Notes: generated from the letters alone by a model not told the origin. A DNA stretch of 64,000 bases from Oryza sativa Japonica Group (GCF_034140825.1 NC_089037.1:841501-905500), one strand, 5' to 3'. Positions 1 to 12,102 are shown, counted from the stretch's first letter. Numbers and translations: made by a program.

Positions 1-60
1 AGTATCGGTAGCGTGTATTTGACATTATATTAACTAATTGATTTACAATTGCTAATGCAG

Positions 61-2366
61 GTACTTCAACCGCTCCGAGTCAGAGCTCATGCTCCCCTAG
101 TGTTCGACGATAGGTACATCCCGTACCTAAGGGCTGCCGGGTTGCTCGGGGTGGCCTTGGTCGTGAGCAGAGGAATGCCAGTGTTCAACGCTCCTGCGTT
201 GACAGCACTTGTGGACAGATGGAGGCCTGAGACACACAGCTTCCACCTCCCCAGTGGTGAGATGACCATCACTCTACAGGATGTGGCTATGATCTTGGCC
301 CTCCCATTACGGGGGCATGCCGTGACGGGCAGGACAGAGACTCCTGGATGGCATGCACAAGTGCAGCAGCTGTTTGGCATTCCACTGAACATTGAGCAGG
401 GGCAAGGGGGGAAGAAGAAGCAGAATGGAATACCCCTGTCTTGGCTGAGTCAGAACTTCTCACATCTTGACGACGATGCTGAGCCATGGCGTGTTGAGTG
501 TTATGCCCGTGCATACATCTTGCACTTGTTGGGAGGGGTTCTGTTTCCTGATGCTGGGGGTGACATTGCTTCGGCGATATGGATTCCTTTGGTCGCCAAC
601 CTTGGTGATCTGGGCCGTTTCAGTTGGGGCTCAGCAGTGTTGGCGTGGACATATAGACAGCTCTGTGAGGCCTGTTGTCGTCAGGCACCATCATCCAACA
701 TGAGTGGTTGTGTGCTATTGATTCAGATATGGATGTGGTTAAGACTACCGGTTGGAAGGCCTAAGTGGAGGCAAAGCTTCACTCCTTGGTACTACAATGA
801 GCCAGACATGGAGAAGACAGTGGCCTACCTTTTTGAGAGTACTGCCACTGCACATGCTCACTGGGATGTGGCATACAAGCATTATGTCAATGAGATGGAC
901 TGCTTACAGCCTCAACATGTAAGTACTTCCAATATCACTTCTAGTTAGACATTTACTTCTTTAATTGAGATACTAACCAACGACATCTCTTCAACTTTTG
1001 CAGATTGAGTGGTTACCATACCACACAAATGAGGCTTCAAGCCTGACCCTGAACTTGATGTGCAATCGAGACTCTGACTATTTCATGTACCAGTGCCCAT
1101 TGATTTGTTTCTGGGCAGTTGAGTACCACCTTCCACACCGTGTCATGCGACAGTTCGGGAAGAAACAAGATTGGCCGGTTGAGGACATCTCAACTGGAGT
1201 TGAATTACACAAGTAAATATTTCTTATCTTTGTTTGCTTTCATTGTCAATGTTCAATTTTGTACCATTTAACCCTTGTCGATGCTCACTATTGTTTCATC
1301 ACCTTCTACTTGTCTAGGTATGACAGGGTGAGAACAAAGAAGGTGAAAGACTGGGGGCTAGAGCATAATAGATACATTGATGAATGGAGGACAGCCGGAA
1401 GGAACGACAGGTACATCGAGACTATACACCAAAATCATCTTTTCTCAGAGTATCTTCGTTGGCTGCATAGGACATATAGACTGTTCCTCCGCCCTACTTG
1501 GACGGAAGCCGACATAGAGGATGACCGCGACTCCGATGAGGGGCGGAATCCCTATGATGTCCGGACTAGAGTTGGATATCAAATGGAGCACGCCCCACTT
1601 AGAGACAAAGTCGTAAGTTTTCTTGCATTTGTCAAAGTTATTTCCATTTGCACCCTAGACCCTAACATATATCTTCTCACGCTTTCAGTCGAGAGAGCTC
1701 CTCAAGAGTGTGAATGAAATGGGGCATGCCCTCCAAGCTCCGAGGGGTGGTGAGGACACGGAGAACACACTCCGCAATGTTTTAGAGGTAAAATTTATTT
1801 AGCACTTTGCATTACTTGAGTTATGCCTAACAAACTTCTTTTTTTTTTTTGAAATGCAGAAAGTTCGTCAAAGGTGCCGGAAACTTGCAGCAAAATTAGG
1901 TTGCAGGTCGGTTGGATTGGACGACGTGTACCAACCGGGGAGACTACCACTACCACTACCTCAATCCGCGCGTCCAAGTATGGCTCGACACTCCATCAGG
2001 ATAGAAGAGCGTGAAGGAGTTGGTGGCTCGTCGTCGTCACGCATTAAGCAAGGGAGGGGAAAGGGGAAGGCGCCGGCTCCACCTAGCGACGACGATGACG
2101 ACGAGGACGAGGAGGATGACGACTACGTCGCACCAGACGACGAGGAGATAGACATGTCACAGCTTCCCGACGCGCCTCAGGGGACGCAACCCACGCAATA
2201 CAACTTGCGATCCACTCGGGCAGCGAAAAAGAGGTAAAATGAGCTTACCATTCTCAAATGTTATTTGATTTCCCTTATTTTGTTTTTAAAATGTTTTAAA
2301 CATTGGATTTTCAAATGTAGGTACACTCCGGGCTCGCAAGCAATTCGGCGCCAACGGAAGAAGTAA
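61..2366 (+). CDS. Plant mobile domain (PMD) protein, 3' part, probably transposon-borne
   Basis: Six exons can be joined at consensus splice sites: 61-918, 1004-1212, 1318-1612, 1689-1787, 1860-2233 and 2321-2366, giving about 626 residues in one frame. The first visible exon follows an acceptor (ATGCAG at 55-60), so the 5' end lies outside the window. The first 300 residues have the look of the PMD family (MAIN/MAIL1-type, 'aminotransferase-like'): a start like VFDDRYIPYLRAAGLLGV, then LPSGEMTITLQDVAMILALP. The last exons encode a low-complexity tail with a long Asp/Glu run and a basic end (SQAIRRQRKK). PMD genes are known both as host genes and as cargo of plant transposons, including Mutator-like ones. 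The repeats and element end that follow directly favour the transposon version. I cannot see whether a transposase lies upstream, beyond the window. Confidence 0.72.
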
Positions 2367-2403
2367 TTTGTATGAAGTTAATCTGTTGGTTGGTAGTATG
2401 ACA

Positions 2404-2600
2404 TATGTGGTGCACTATGTGATATAAAATGTGATGGACTATGTGAGGACTATGTGATGGACTTTTGACATTGTTTCATGTGTGGAATATAGGATGGACT
2501 TTTGGCATTGTTTGATGTGTGGGATATGTGATGGACTTTTTGCATTGTTTGATGTGTGGAATATGTGATGAACTATGTGAGGACTATGTGATGGACTTTT
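2404..2600. repeat. Minisatellite of about 37-bp units
   Basis: Just after the PMD stop codon a unit resembling GTGATGGACTTTTGCATTG followed by a GATGTGTGGAATAT stretch recurs about three to four times with small changes. It lies between the coding exons and the GC-rich palindrome array, so it probably belongs to the 3' non-coding part of the same mobile element. Confidence 0.6.
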
Positions 2601-2754
2601 GCAATTGTGATTTGTGCAATTGGAATCTGTTTTAGTCTGTACGAATCTGTGAATTGTGATTTGAATTGCGAACTGTGAATTGGTACATTTGTGCAATATG
2701 GATCTTCAATTTGCAGGGAGGCAGAGGGCGGCACCAACCACCCTGATGCCGCGG

Positions 2755-3195
2755 TTGGGGAGGGCGGCGCCAGCCAGTGCCGCGAGGCAGAAGGGTTTCG
2801 GGCTGGGGGAGGGTGGCGCCAGCTACCCTGGCGCCGTGGTCCATGAGGGCGGCGCCAGCCGAGGCCCGGAGGCAGAAGGGCTTCGATGTGGGGAGGAGGG
2901 GAGCGCCAGCCACCCTGGCGCCGCGGTCGAGGGAGGGGGGGTGCCAGCCGTTGCCCGGAGGCAGAACAGGGCAAAAATTTTTAGGGGAGGGAGAAAGTTG
3001 GTGGGGCCCGTAGAGGAGGGGCGCGCCAGCCATGCTGGCGCCGTGGTATGAGGGGCGGCGCCACTTTGGCTGGCGCCCTCTTCAGCCTAGTCAGCACCTC
3101 CACGATAGCCCTATTGCCACGGTGGCACGGGCACGGCGCCAGTGTGGCTGGCGCCGCCATGTTGGGGTACGGCGCCAGCCACTCTGGCGTCCAAA
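2755..3195. repeat. Array of GGCGCC-centred palindromes
   Basis: About nine copies of a module containing GGCGCCAGC, mostly followed 3-10 bases later by its inverse GCTGGCGCC, lie between 2764 and 3190. A longer repeat of roughly 90 bp (recognisable by GAGGCAGAAGGG) underlies the first part of the array. Each module could form a short GC-rich hairpin. The open frames across this stretch are low-complexity by-products and are not annotated as genes. A similar motif (GGCGCTGA/TCAGCGCC) sits just inside the ends of the element at 61-62.6 kb. Confidence 0.7.
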
Positions 3196-3290
3196 AAGGA
3201 CCATTTCCGGTTTAAGTTTTTTCAGGGGTCTATTTGTAAAATAAGTTTTCAAAAAGGACCAAAATATAAAAGTTTCAGGTGTTGGAATTA
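3195..3290 (+). mobile_element. Probable right end of the PMD-bearing Mutator-like element
   Basis: Read on the minus strand, this segment begins TTTTGGTCCTTTTTGAAAAC and continues CTTATTTTACAAATAGACCC. That resembles the terminal repeat of the element at 61053-62597 (GGTCCTTGTAGAAAACTTAT, then TTCGAAACTAGTCC). The left end is outside the window, so the target duplication cannot be checked and the exact boundary is uncertain. The inference is that the PMD gene, minisatellite and palindrome array all belong to one element ending here. Confidence 0.5.
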
Positions 3291-3299
3291 TTTGGGCTA

Positions 3300-4037
3300 A
3301 ACTTTGAATAAACAAGCACATATGCACGTAGTATTAAATAATCACGCAAGTACGAGCAACTGCACACCATAAGTTTTGACAATCACTGGTAACTGATCTA
3401 ATTACATGCATATAACCAACAGTCAACCATTAGGATAACCTTCATGTATATCCCTTTTGAATAAGCTTCATGCATGCAAAGAACATATTCTATTCTCTAG
3501 AAGGATGGGCCAGCCATTAACAGAGAACACCTCAGTCACACGGAAGAAAAGCCCAAAAAGAAAAGGATAAGATATTCCGATGCTTGTATACGAAGCTCTA
3601 AAGACTAAAGGAAACCAGCATGTCAGCAAGATGTTGGTTCAGTCTAAAATTTTGATGCAAGATTGCTAGCGCCATCAGGTATGGCATATGCTGAATGATC
3701 AATCATGAAGAGCGTTGGCCCATGCATGCTATTGCATGTTTATGTGCTTTAGCTGCAGTGTTATACAGTACTGTAGCGTCAACGCCACGATCCTTTGCCA
3801 TAAGAAGGACGCCTTTGATCCTTATACATTAAGAAACAGGAAGAATATTTTTCGGAAAAAGGATGAAAGACAGGGTGCATCCTTTTCTAAGGAATGCAAC
3901 TATTCCATCCAACGCCATGCCTTTTGGTCTATCAAACGGTGCGATTTCGCGAAAACTCCTTATATATGAATTTCTTAGAAACTAGTATATATGAACTAAG
4001 GGCACGACGCTGCCCATTTCTATGTTCTAACCAAGGC
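3300..4037. other. Intergenic, nothing recognised
   Basis: AT-rich sequence between the transposon end and the last putative exon of the minus-strand gene. No repeat structure or convincing coding stretch was seen. Part of it may be 3' untranslated sequence of the gene to its right. Confidence 0.4.
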
Positions 4038-7000
4038 CTACAAAACCTCGCACGGCTGCATAGGCTGGGCCTTCTTACACAAGTCAAGCAGCAAGGAGAA
4101 ATCAAAATTCAATACCGTCATGATCCACTCCACTTCACGAGGAATCATACGGTATGCCCCCAGCAGAGTTGCCTGCACAAAACGAGTTAAAAACCTCAGT
4201 GAACGCCAGACATGGTTAACACCTGTACATTTGTAAAAGTCCACTATTATAAGAGAAGGCAAAAGGATGATATGGGTACAAGTCATCAAAATTGCCTCCC
4301 TTCTCATGCCTGACATGCCTCATTTAAATCGGCCGTTAGGTTAGGTTGAGATACAACAGATTGACCTACTGAAAAGCTGATACACATTCATATACAAACA
4401 CAGTTTCTAAGAGTATTAGCTGTTTCGAGTTGTAAATTAGCATTTCAGATCCCACAATTACCAAAGTCTGTACCAACTGATTACCAAGAAAAATGAGACG
4501 ATATGAGAACAAAGTGAGAATTATTTCACTATTTATGTGATCCATTACATAGATATACTTTAGTGCAGAGCATGCATCAAAATTATTTTTAGGATAATAT
4601 CATTTAACAGCCTCATAACACCCCAAGATACAACAGATAGCAGGGCTTATTATTGTATTTCATGAAGCATACGATACAGGAAATTAGGAAAATCTAGCCC
4701 AACGGGGAGAGGTTTAGAAGGGCTGAAGGGGCATCAATGATGATGGTCCACCTTATCATGTCTCAAATTTTTATGTCTAATATGCATGCCAACATACAGA
4801 AAACAAAAGGAAATCAGGAAATGAGAGCTTGGAGCTGCAAAATGACCCTTTTTTTCAGATTAAGGGGGTGTTTAGATCTAGGGGTGTGGCGTGCCACATC
4901 GGGTATTATATAGGGTGTCGCATGTGGTGTTCGGGCACTAATAAAAAAACTAATTACAGAATTCGTCAGTAAACCGCGAGACAAATTTATTAAGCATAAT
5001 TAATCCGTCATTAGCAAATGTTTACTATAGCACCACATTGTCAAATCATGGAGCAATTAGGCTTAAAAGATTCGTCTCGCAAATTAGTCACAATCTGTGC
5101 AATTAGTTATTTTTTTAGCCTATATTTAATACTTCATGTAAGTATTCAAACATTCGATGTGACAGGGTGAAAAATTTTGGGATGGGATCTAAACAGGGCC
5201 AAACTGACTAAAATACTATGCCTCCTGCTAGTGGATGTTGATCATGCTTTGTTACATTTTCAGTGCACATGAAATATTTAAATGCATATAATGGGGGTCT
5301 CAGTTTAGCCTAAATAGCTATTCATTCTTTACCAGGGCTGTTTTGCCACAAGAACAGTCTAGTAAAGTGACAAGTGCTGTTGATGCAGGGAAAAAAGGAA
5401 AACAGTAACTTTGATACTGAATAAAGAAAAGGTAAAGAAAATGATAGGTTCAAAGAAAAAAATGACTTACTAAGCATCAATAAATGGATCATTTTGTCAT
5501 CCTGGGATTGCTGTAGCGCTCTGAAATGACATGCCACCAACAATTTGAGTCATGATGTCAAACCCTTGATGACATGCCTGGACCTTGAGCTATTACTCTG
5601 TTTCCTGGTTCTCCATGGGATGGGGAATTGCTTAACAAAACTAGTGAAGTCAGTGTAGAGATGACCCCAGCTTCTGAAGGTAAATGGTCTGTTGATTTAT
5701 GCTGCATAAATATTCCAAAATGAATATTATCGATACTTAGTTCTGACATTAAGAAAGAAATATATGTTGATGTTTAGTACTGGTATGTCTTTACAATGCT
5801 TATATATGTCATGAGACCAGAACTAAAGTAGTGGGTCAAACTAATTCTTACAAATATTACACCTTGGTTATCTTTCTACATATCCGTGTATGAAAACCTG
5901 AAAAGGTAAACATAACTACAGTCCTATACCAAATGAGAAAACTTATAATATATAGTGTATACCACTCTAGTCCCTAGCTACAAGTGCTGTCAGTATGCAC
6001 AAATAAAGGGCAACCCCTATTTGAAGGAGGGAAAATTACTGCTAGGCTCCTAAGCCCTTGTTTAGTTCCAAACTTTTTCTTCAAACTTCCAACTTTTCCA
6101 TCACATCAAAACTTTCCTACACACACAAATTTCTAACTTGTCCGTCGCATCGTTCCAATTTCAACCAAACTTCCAATTTTGGCGTGAACTAAACACACCC
6201 TAACTTTAGTTTGGACGTTCTCTACGGTTCTCATATATAAATTGTTGATACTATTATCTACCTTATTTTGTATCTGTTGCTATCAACTGAAACTACATCC
6301 TCGTTTTGGTGATTGGCATTTGGACCCTTGCTTAGAATTGTCACTCACTAATCACTATACCTTCAAAAAAAAAACCAGGGGCACCCTTTCTCTTTTCAGA
6401 TTTACTAAAGATTACTCTGTTTTACAGGTCATTCAACCTCACAGCCTACTCACCATCTTCCCATATTCTTCCTCCCTGAAATAACTAACCAACAAACCAA
6501 AGCTCACTGATTCCAATCCTCACAATGCTTCTATCCAATCTACCTAGTCCTTACCTGAACTATCTCATCCCCAATAGCCATATACTTATCCCAGATAACA
6601 ACATTTGCTGAACAAAAGCTGAATAAAATTGTTACATACTATGTCTGCTGCTCCACATCACAACCTACTTTCCATCTTTCTCATTTCTCTCTTACCCTTA
6701 AACTAAAGGAGCATCCAGTGCTGAAAATACCTAATTCATTCCTTCACCTTTCTGAACAATGATATAATAAGATCAGACGGTTGATGCTGCAGGCACCATA
6801 ATCTGCTTACGTGCAGCAGCGCGTGCAAAACTAGTTCAGCCATCACATTCTCAAGGCTCTTGAGGGAAGCATGGCCCCTTAAACTACCTAAGCCAGCTCT
6901 AGATCCTGCGTGTGTACATACATGTGCAAGATCCACTGGAACTGCATTTAGTCTGTATACTTAAACAATGATCAAAACAATCTAAACCTAGAAACCAAAA

Positions 7001-7488
7001 ACCTTGTAACAATTCACCACACATGACACAACCAGAAAAAAATTATTGCCAATTCATAATCACATTATTTATGCCAATTTAGCTTGTCTACCCATACGAA
7101 GGTTCTGTCCCAGACTAACTCTGCAAACCAAATATCTGAATCATCCACCGTAAACTGAACACACATACAATACTCAGAACTCAACATATTATGTCGCAAA
7201 AGTTAATTCGTGCAACACATCAACGATGCCATGATTAAATCTACATTTGCCCCACCACTGACGCGACTAAATCTGCATTCACCCCGGGAAAAAAAACAGT
7301 TAACCCTAAACAATATTCTACAACCGAATCGGAAGTTTCGGAACCTTACCGAGGATTGGAGGAGGCGAGCGATCCGCTTGCAGTTGCATCACTTTCGTCT
7401 CACCCCTCGGCGCACTACCAAATGAGGTACCACCTGCGGGCACCGCTGCTCCTCCAACCGTCGCCCCTTGAAGCCGCCGCATGTACAT
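4038..7488 (-). CDS. Unidentified spliced gene, fragmentary evidence
   Basis: Three minus-strand segments behave like exons. 7350-7488 begins MYMRRLQGATVGGAAVP and ends at a donor (CTCG/GTAAGG) in phase 1. 6811-6905 starts after an acceptor (ACGCAG), continues that phase without stops (SRAGLGSLRGHASLKSLEN, then VMAELVLHALLH) and ends at GTAAGC in phase 0. 4038-4172 starts after TTTTGTGCAG in phase 0 and reads ATLLGAYRMIPREVEWIMTV to a stop. A further candidate exon at about 5600-5705 reads LPSEAGVISTLTSLVLLSNS. The phases of the outer exons fit each other. I do not recognise the product. The introns hold two TAA-flanked MITEs. The alternative is chance open frames, so this is offered as a gene to test, not a firm model. 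Confidence 0.35.
4864..5200. mobile_element. MITE, grass family with GTTTAGATC ends
   Basis: The inverted ends are GGGGGTGTTTAGATC and GATCTAAACAGGGCC. The flanks are TAA on the left and AAA on the right, an imperfect 3-bp duplication. The interior has the stretches AATTAATCCGTCATTAGCA and AAAGATTCGTCTCGCAAATT, shared with related copies at about 44.1 and 60.1 kb. It has no coding capacity. Confidence 0.7.
6054..6200. mobile_element. Tourist-like MITE, 147 bp
   Basis: The element is flanked by TAA on both sides (6051-6053 and 6201-6203), with inverted ends GCCCTTGTTTAGTTC and GTGAACTAAACACACCC. The interior TTCCAACTTTTCCATCAC is typical of a very abundant rice family. A second copy lies at 16119-16240 and a fragment near 63.7 kb. 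The TAA duplication suggests mobilisation by a PIF/Harbinger-type transposase. Confidence 0.75.
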
Positions 7489-8716
7489 CCGCCCGCATTG
7501 CAAAGCGCGATTAGGGCATCGCCTCAAGGATCCACAAGGGCGATTCGCCGCAAGCTAGCGATGGAAATCGGATGCACCTACCTAGCAAACGCCCGCGGAT
7601 GATGAGGACGCTCCGCTCCGCTCCGCCGTCCATCGCCTCCTCTCTCCCTCTCTCCGCGATTCGATCTCACCGGCGCCGTAGCGCGCGGGGCGGTGGAGAG
7701 CGTGGGATTTCTCCGCGGGTAATCCCATTGGATAAACATGGCGCGTTTGGGTGGTTCGGTCGCCGCACCACGCAACGCGACGCAGTGCGCGTGAGCGTGC
7801 CTAACCGTGTGCGACTCGGCTCGACAAAAAACCAAACCAAACCGATCAGATCGCATTAGAAAATCTCTCCACCGCTTGCAATTGCAAGCTAGCTGCAGTG
7901 GTTTAGGGCCAAACATGCTGCAAGTGTGAGTCGTTGACCAAAGAGGACATCACATTCGGAGTCAGAGATGGGAGACCGCCAGTGCAATGCTAGTCATAAC
8001 CACGATATCAAATGCCAAGGAGTTAAAGAAATGATAGTTTGTGAACTTGTGAGTTGTGATGGACCGGGACGATGAGCATGGGTGAGCTAGGCATTGTCTC
8101 TGCGCAAGCACTGGTGTACTGCCGCTGCCAGGGTAGATCCACCGTCCATTGCAGTGGTCCATTGCCTCACCCTCACGCCGACACTTGTTTCACAGCGCGC
8201 AAGTAATTAACTTGATCCATTCGAGAGAGATGAGGAGAGAAAACGAACAAGGTTTGGTTGATCTGGCACTGGGGCACCGCCAATCCGATGTTCGTTCCAC
8301 CGACTGTACTACAGTACTAGTATCCGGCAGTCTGGCTACGCGGTATACTACTATACGTGTCATTGTCTACTCAACCAAGAAAAATTCGCTGACGATCGAG
8401 AATTGTGTCAGTAACGCCGCCAAGCAGAAGAACACCCAAAATCCATCTATCCACCACCACTGGGACTGGATTCATCATCATCAATTGGAAGAAATCTCAA
8501 CCACCGTTGGGCCCCAGACGCACAGACACACACAAACACATCCGATCCCGCGGCGGCAGCAGCAAGCGCAATTCCCATCAACCGCAAGTGCGTGCCGGCC
8601 GAAGATTTGGCGCACGCACACTCAAACCCCCCACTCCACTGCCCCCAAAACCCAACCCCCAACCAGCCAGAATTACCACACACACGCACCGCACCCGAAA
8701 TCCCAAGAAACGCGCG

Positions 8717-8723
8717 TATAAAT
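8717..8723 (+). promoter_or_regulatory. TATA box of the MFS gene
   Basis: TATAAAT lies about 92 bases upstream of the ATG at 8815, followed by a CT-rich leader (TCTTTCTCTCTCTC). The spacing suits a transcription start near 8750. Confidence 0.55.
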
Positions 8724-8814
8724 CCCACCGGCTTGAGGAGTCGACTCGCCGATCCATCCACCCGCGCTTCGTCCATTCCATCTTTCTCTCTCTCTCGCGG
8801 AGGTCGGAGGAGCC

Positions 8815-11800
8815 ATGGAGGTGTTCTACTACCTCGTGTTCGGGGGCCTCGCCGCCGTGGTGGCCGGGCTGGAGCTCGGCAAGAGCGCCAAGGACCGGGT
8901 CACCACCTCCCAGGCCTTCAACTCCTTCAAGAACAACTACGTCCTCGTCTACTCCCTCATGATGTGTATGTCATTCTTCGATTCTTGGCGCATTTTCGTC
9001 CTCCCGGATCTGGGATTCATGGCTTTCATCAATCTTGTGCAGCCGGGGACTGGCTGCAAGGGCCGTACGTGTACTACCTCTACAGCCAGTACGGCTTCGA
9101 CAAGGGCGACATCGGCCGCCTCTTCATCGCCGGCTTCGGATCCTCCATGCTCTTCGGCACCATCGTCGGATCACTCGCCGACAAGCAGTACGTTTCTTCT
9201 TCATCGATTTCCTCTCCGATTGTCACAGATTGTGCCCCGCGCTGAGACTGACAGAAAAATCTGTGTGTTTCAGGGGGAGGAAGAGGGCGTGCATCACCTA
9301 CTGCATCAGCTACATCCTCAGCTGCATCACCAAGCACTCCCCCGAGTACAAGATCCTCATGATCGGCCGCGTGCTCGGAGGAATCGCCACCTCGCTGCTC
9401 TTCTCGGCGTTCGAGTCATGGCTCGTCGCGGAGCACAACAAGGTACTGGACGCTCACACATTTCAAGATTCTACCTTCAAAACATTTTGACGGATTTTTA
9501 GTACAATATGAATTAAATTTTACTTGCTAAAAGTTATATTATTGGATTGATATTTCAATTTACTTTCATAGGGTTATAATTTTATTACTATAAACCTTAT
9601 AATATATGAGAAATTATAAGATAAATATTAGTTTTGACGATCGTGTCAAGTTTGATCGTGTCTTATATTATGGGATAAAGGGAGTAATTAGTATTACTGT
9701 AATTATACGCAGGGCCAGATCTGCTTGTCAGTGTCCCCCCTCACACTGATGCTTTGCAGCTGTGTCTGGTCTGACTTTAACTTTAATCCAAAGTTTCCTC
9801 TTTTTTTTTAGTTGTCTATCTAGAAGGGCATGTTCTAGTGGTATAAAGAATACATATTTGGAATGTTTTAACCTTAAGTAACTAAAATTATTCCTATCTT
9901 TGTTGTGAATAAACTATTAGAGCGTCATTTGGATTCATTCACATAATCACATCCTTGTCATCCAAGCGAGCTAGGAGCATAGGAGTACTTTTATTTTGGG
10001 ATGTTTGACTACTTACTCAATTAGGCACATAAAAAAAGGATTTTCAGTTTGAGATTAGGACTACACAGTAAAAGGTCATTTTGTCAGGATCTGAAAAGAG
10101 AAGACTGAAATCTAGTACTCCTTCCGTCCCATTTTGCAATTATCGGTTTCTATTTCAATGTTTATCTGTCCGTCTTATTTAAAAATTTATGAAAAAAATA
10201 AAAAAATAAGTCACGCATAAAGTACTACATATTTTATCATTCAATAACAACAAAAAAAATATTAATCATAAGAAAATTTTAAATAAGACGAATGGTCAAA
10301 CGTTGGACACAGAAATATATAACTGCACTTAGGATGGGACGGAGGCAGTATGGAGTATAGCTAGTAGTTCTAGTATAGTTGCAAGCTCATAGCCACCATT
10401 TTTTGTTTTCTTTCTGGTCATTGTGTCGGTGGATCAGAATAAGATGGTTGCATCGTCACAAGGATAGGCATTTAACAAGCATGGCCCATTTAATAAAGCT
10501 GGAGTATTTAGGATAGCCTCACACTCACTACAAATTGTCCTTTTATTCGGCCATGTGCCGTCTCCTATATGGATATTAATCTCGGACATATTCAATAATT
10601 CATTCAATTATCAATAAGAATCCAAGGATCCAGGTACAGTATCTGTTGCCTGTGAGGCTGTGAGTCTGTGACACACTACTATGCAGTGTTCTTCCCGTGA
10701 CAAAACTGTCGTTTTGATTAACTAACTAATAAATGGTCCTTGTCGTTTGCAAACTTCTCCAATGTATTACAGTCAATTTCTTATCTGCGTTATCAATTTT
10801 TCACTGTAAAGTTTAACCTTGGCATTTCCTTTCACAGAGAGGTTTTGATTCACAATGGCTGTCGATCACATTCTCCAAGGCTATATTTCTTGGCAATGGC
10901 CTGGTCGCAATTGTATCCGGGCTATTTGCAAACCTGCTTGCCGACAACTTGGGCTTTGGTCCCGTGGCACCATTTGATGCTGCTGCATGCTTCCTGGCAA
11001 TAGGCATGGCTATCATAATGTCTTCATGGAGTGAAAACTATGGAGACCCATCTGAAAGCAAGGATTTGATGTCCCAGTTCAAGGTTGCAGCCAAAGCAAT
11101 TGCTTCAGGTATGCTTAACTCATCTTATTGGATTGACAGATAAACAGATATGTATCAAAGTTGACAATCGGCATTCTGACATCATCCTTGAAATCTTTAG
11201 ATGAAAAAATTGCATTACTGGGAGCCATACAGTCATTGTTTGAGGGCTCAATGTATACTTTCGTCTTCCTCTGGACTCCGGCGTTGAGCCCAAATGAAGA
11301 AGATATTCCTCATGGCTTCATATTTGCCACATTCATGCTGTCATCAATGTTGGGTAGCTCAATTGCTGCACGCTTGTTAGCCCGAAAGCTGAAGGTCGAA
11401 GGTTATATGCAGATCGTGTTTACAATATCAGCCTTCACCCTTTTCCTTCCTGTTGTCACCAACGTAAGAACACTGCTTATACTGCCTGTCAATTTTTCTC
11501 TTATAATTCAGAGCCTAACATCCGTTTGCTAAATGTTGAACAGATTCTAGTGCCAACTTCTTCAGTGAAAGGAGGTAGCATCTCATTTGGAGGCACTCTG
11601 CAGCTGCTTGGTTTCTGTACCTTTGAGGCATGCGTTGGCATATTCTGGCCATCAATCATGAAGATGAGATCTCAATATATTCCTGAGGAGGCAAGAAGCA
11701 CAATCATGAATTTCTTCCGCATACCACTGAACTTGTTTGTTTGTGTGGTGCTTTACAATGTAAGTGAAAGTGTTCTTACTGAATCTCATGATTCTAATCT

Positions 11801-12102
11801 GTTGATTTCCTTCAAAAATAACATTTTTTTCTGTGAATTTTGCAGGTGAATGCATTCCCTATCACTGTCATGTTTGGCATGTGTTCTATCTTCCTCTTCA
11901 TGGCGGCAATCCTGCAGAGACGGCTAATGGTTGTTTCTGACCTACACAAATCATCGACAAGTATGCATCTTTCTTCATTACTCCACATATAAAAACTAAA
12001 ATCGCTTTGCCAATCAATTTCTTTGATTCCTAACTGTTGGGGTTAACATTTTCTGCAGAAGCACAAGAGATGGTTGATGAAGATGAGCCACTGAATCCTT
12101 AA
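8815..12102 (+). CDS. MFSD5-like / molybdate-anion transporter-type MFS protein
   Basis: Eight exons at consensus sites (8815-8965, 9043-9187, 9274-9442, 10838-11108, 11201-11463, 11544-11759, 11846-11960, 12059-12102) give a 457-residue protein in one frame. It matches the plant MFS_5/DUF791 family from memory along its whole length: MEVFYYLVFGGLAAVVAGLE at the start, SGDWLQGPYVYYLYSQYGF near 51-70, and the conserved AFESWLVAEHNK, GSMYTFVFLWTPALSPN and FWPSIMKMRSQYIPEEARS. Repeated hydrophobic stretches fit a multi-pass membrane transporter of about 12 helices. Relatives are proposed molybdate-anion carriers; the substrate cannot be read from sequence. The 1.4-kb third intron contains a Stowaway MITE. 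No defect is visible, and length and ends agree with the family. Confidence 0.9.
9545..9690. mobile_element. Possible eroded Stowaway MITE in the MFS intron
   Basis: Only the right end (GGGATAAAGGGAGTAATTA) resembles a Stowaway terminus. The left end is not recognisable. The AT-rich interior fits a decayed copy, but this is weak. Confidence 0.25.
10118..10348. mobile_element. Stowaway MITE, 231 bp
   Basis: Inverted ends CTCCTTCCGTCCCATTTTGC and AGGATGGGACGGAGGCAG are flanked by TA on both sides (10116-10117, 10349-10350). The interior has the GTCTTATTT / AAATAAGAC arms usual in this family. It lies in intron 3 of the MFS gene in a transcribed region. Confidence 0.85.

Noticed and set aside
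1835-1860. T-run in a PMD intron as another micro-insertion
   Set aside because: It is followed by an acceptor site and no flanking target duplication is present.
2573-3051. Several overlapping 70-130 codon frames on both strands
   Set aside because: They run across the palindrome and minisatellite repeats; composition is repeat-driven and no family is recognisable.
7572-7916. Opposed frames of about 100 codons on both strands
   Set aside because: GC-rich leader/promoter sequence between two divergent genes gives frames on both strands by composition.
8149-8721. 190-codon plus-strand frame before the MFS gene
   Set aside because: It ends at the TATA box region, is rich in His/Thr/Gln/Pro low complexity and has no family resemblance.
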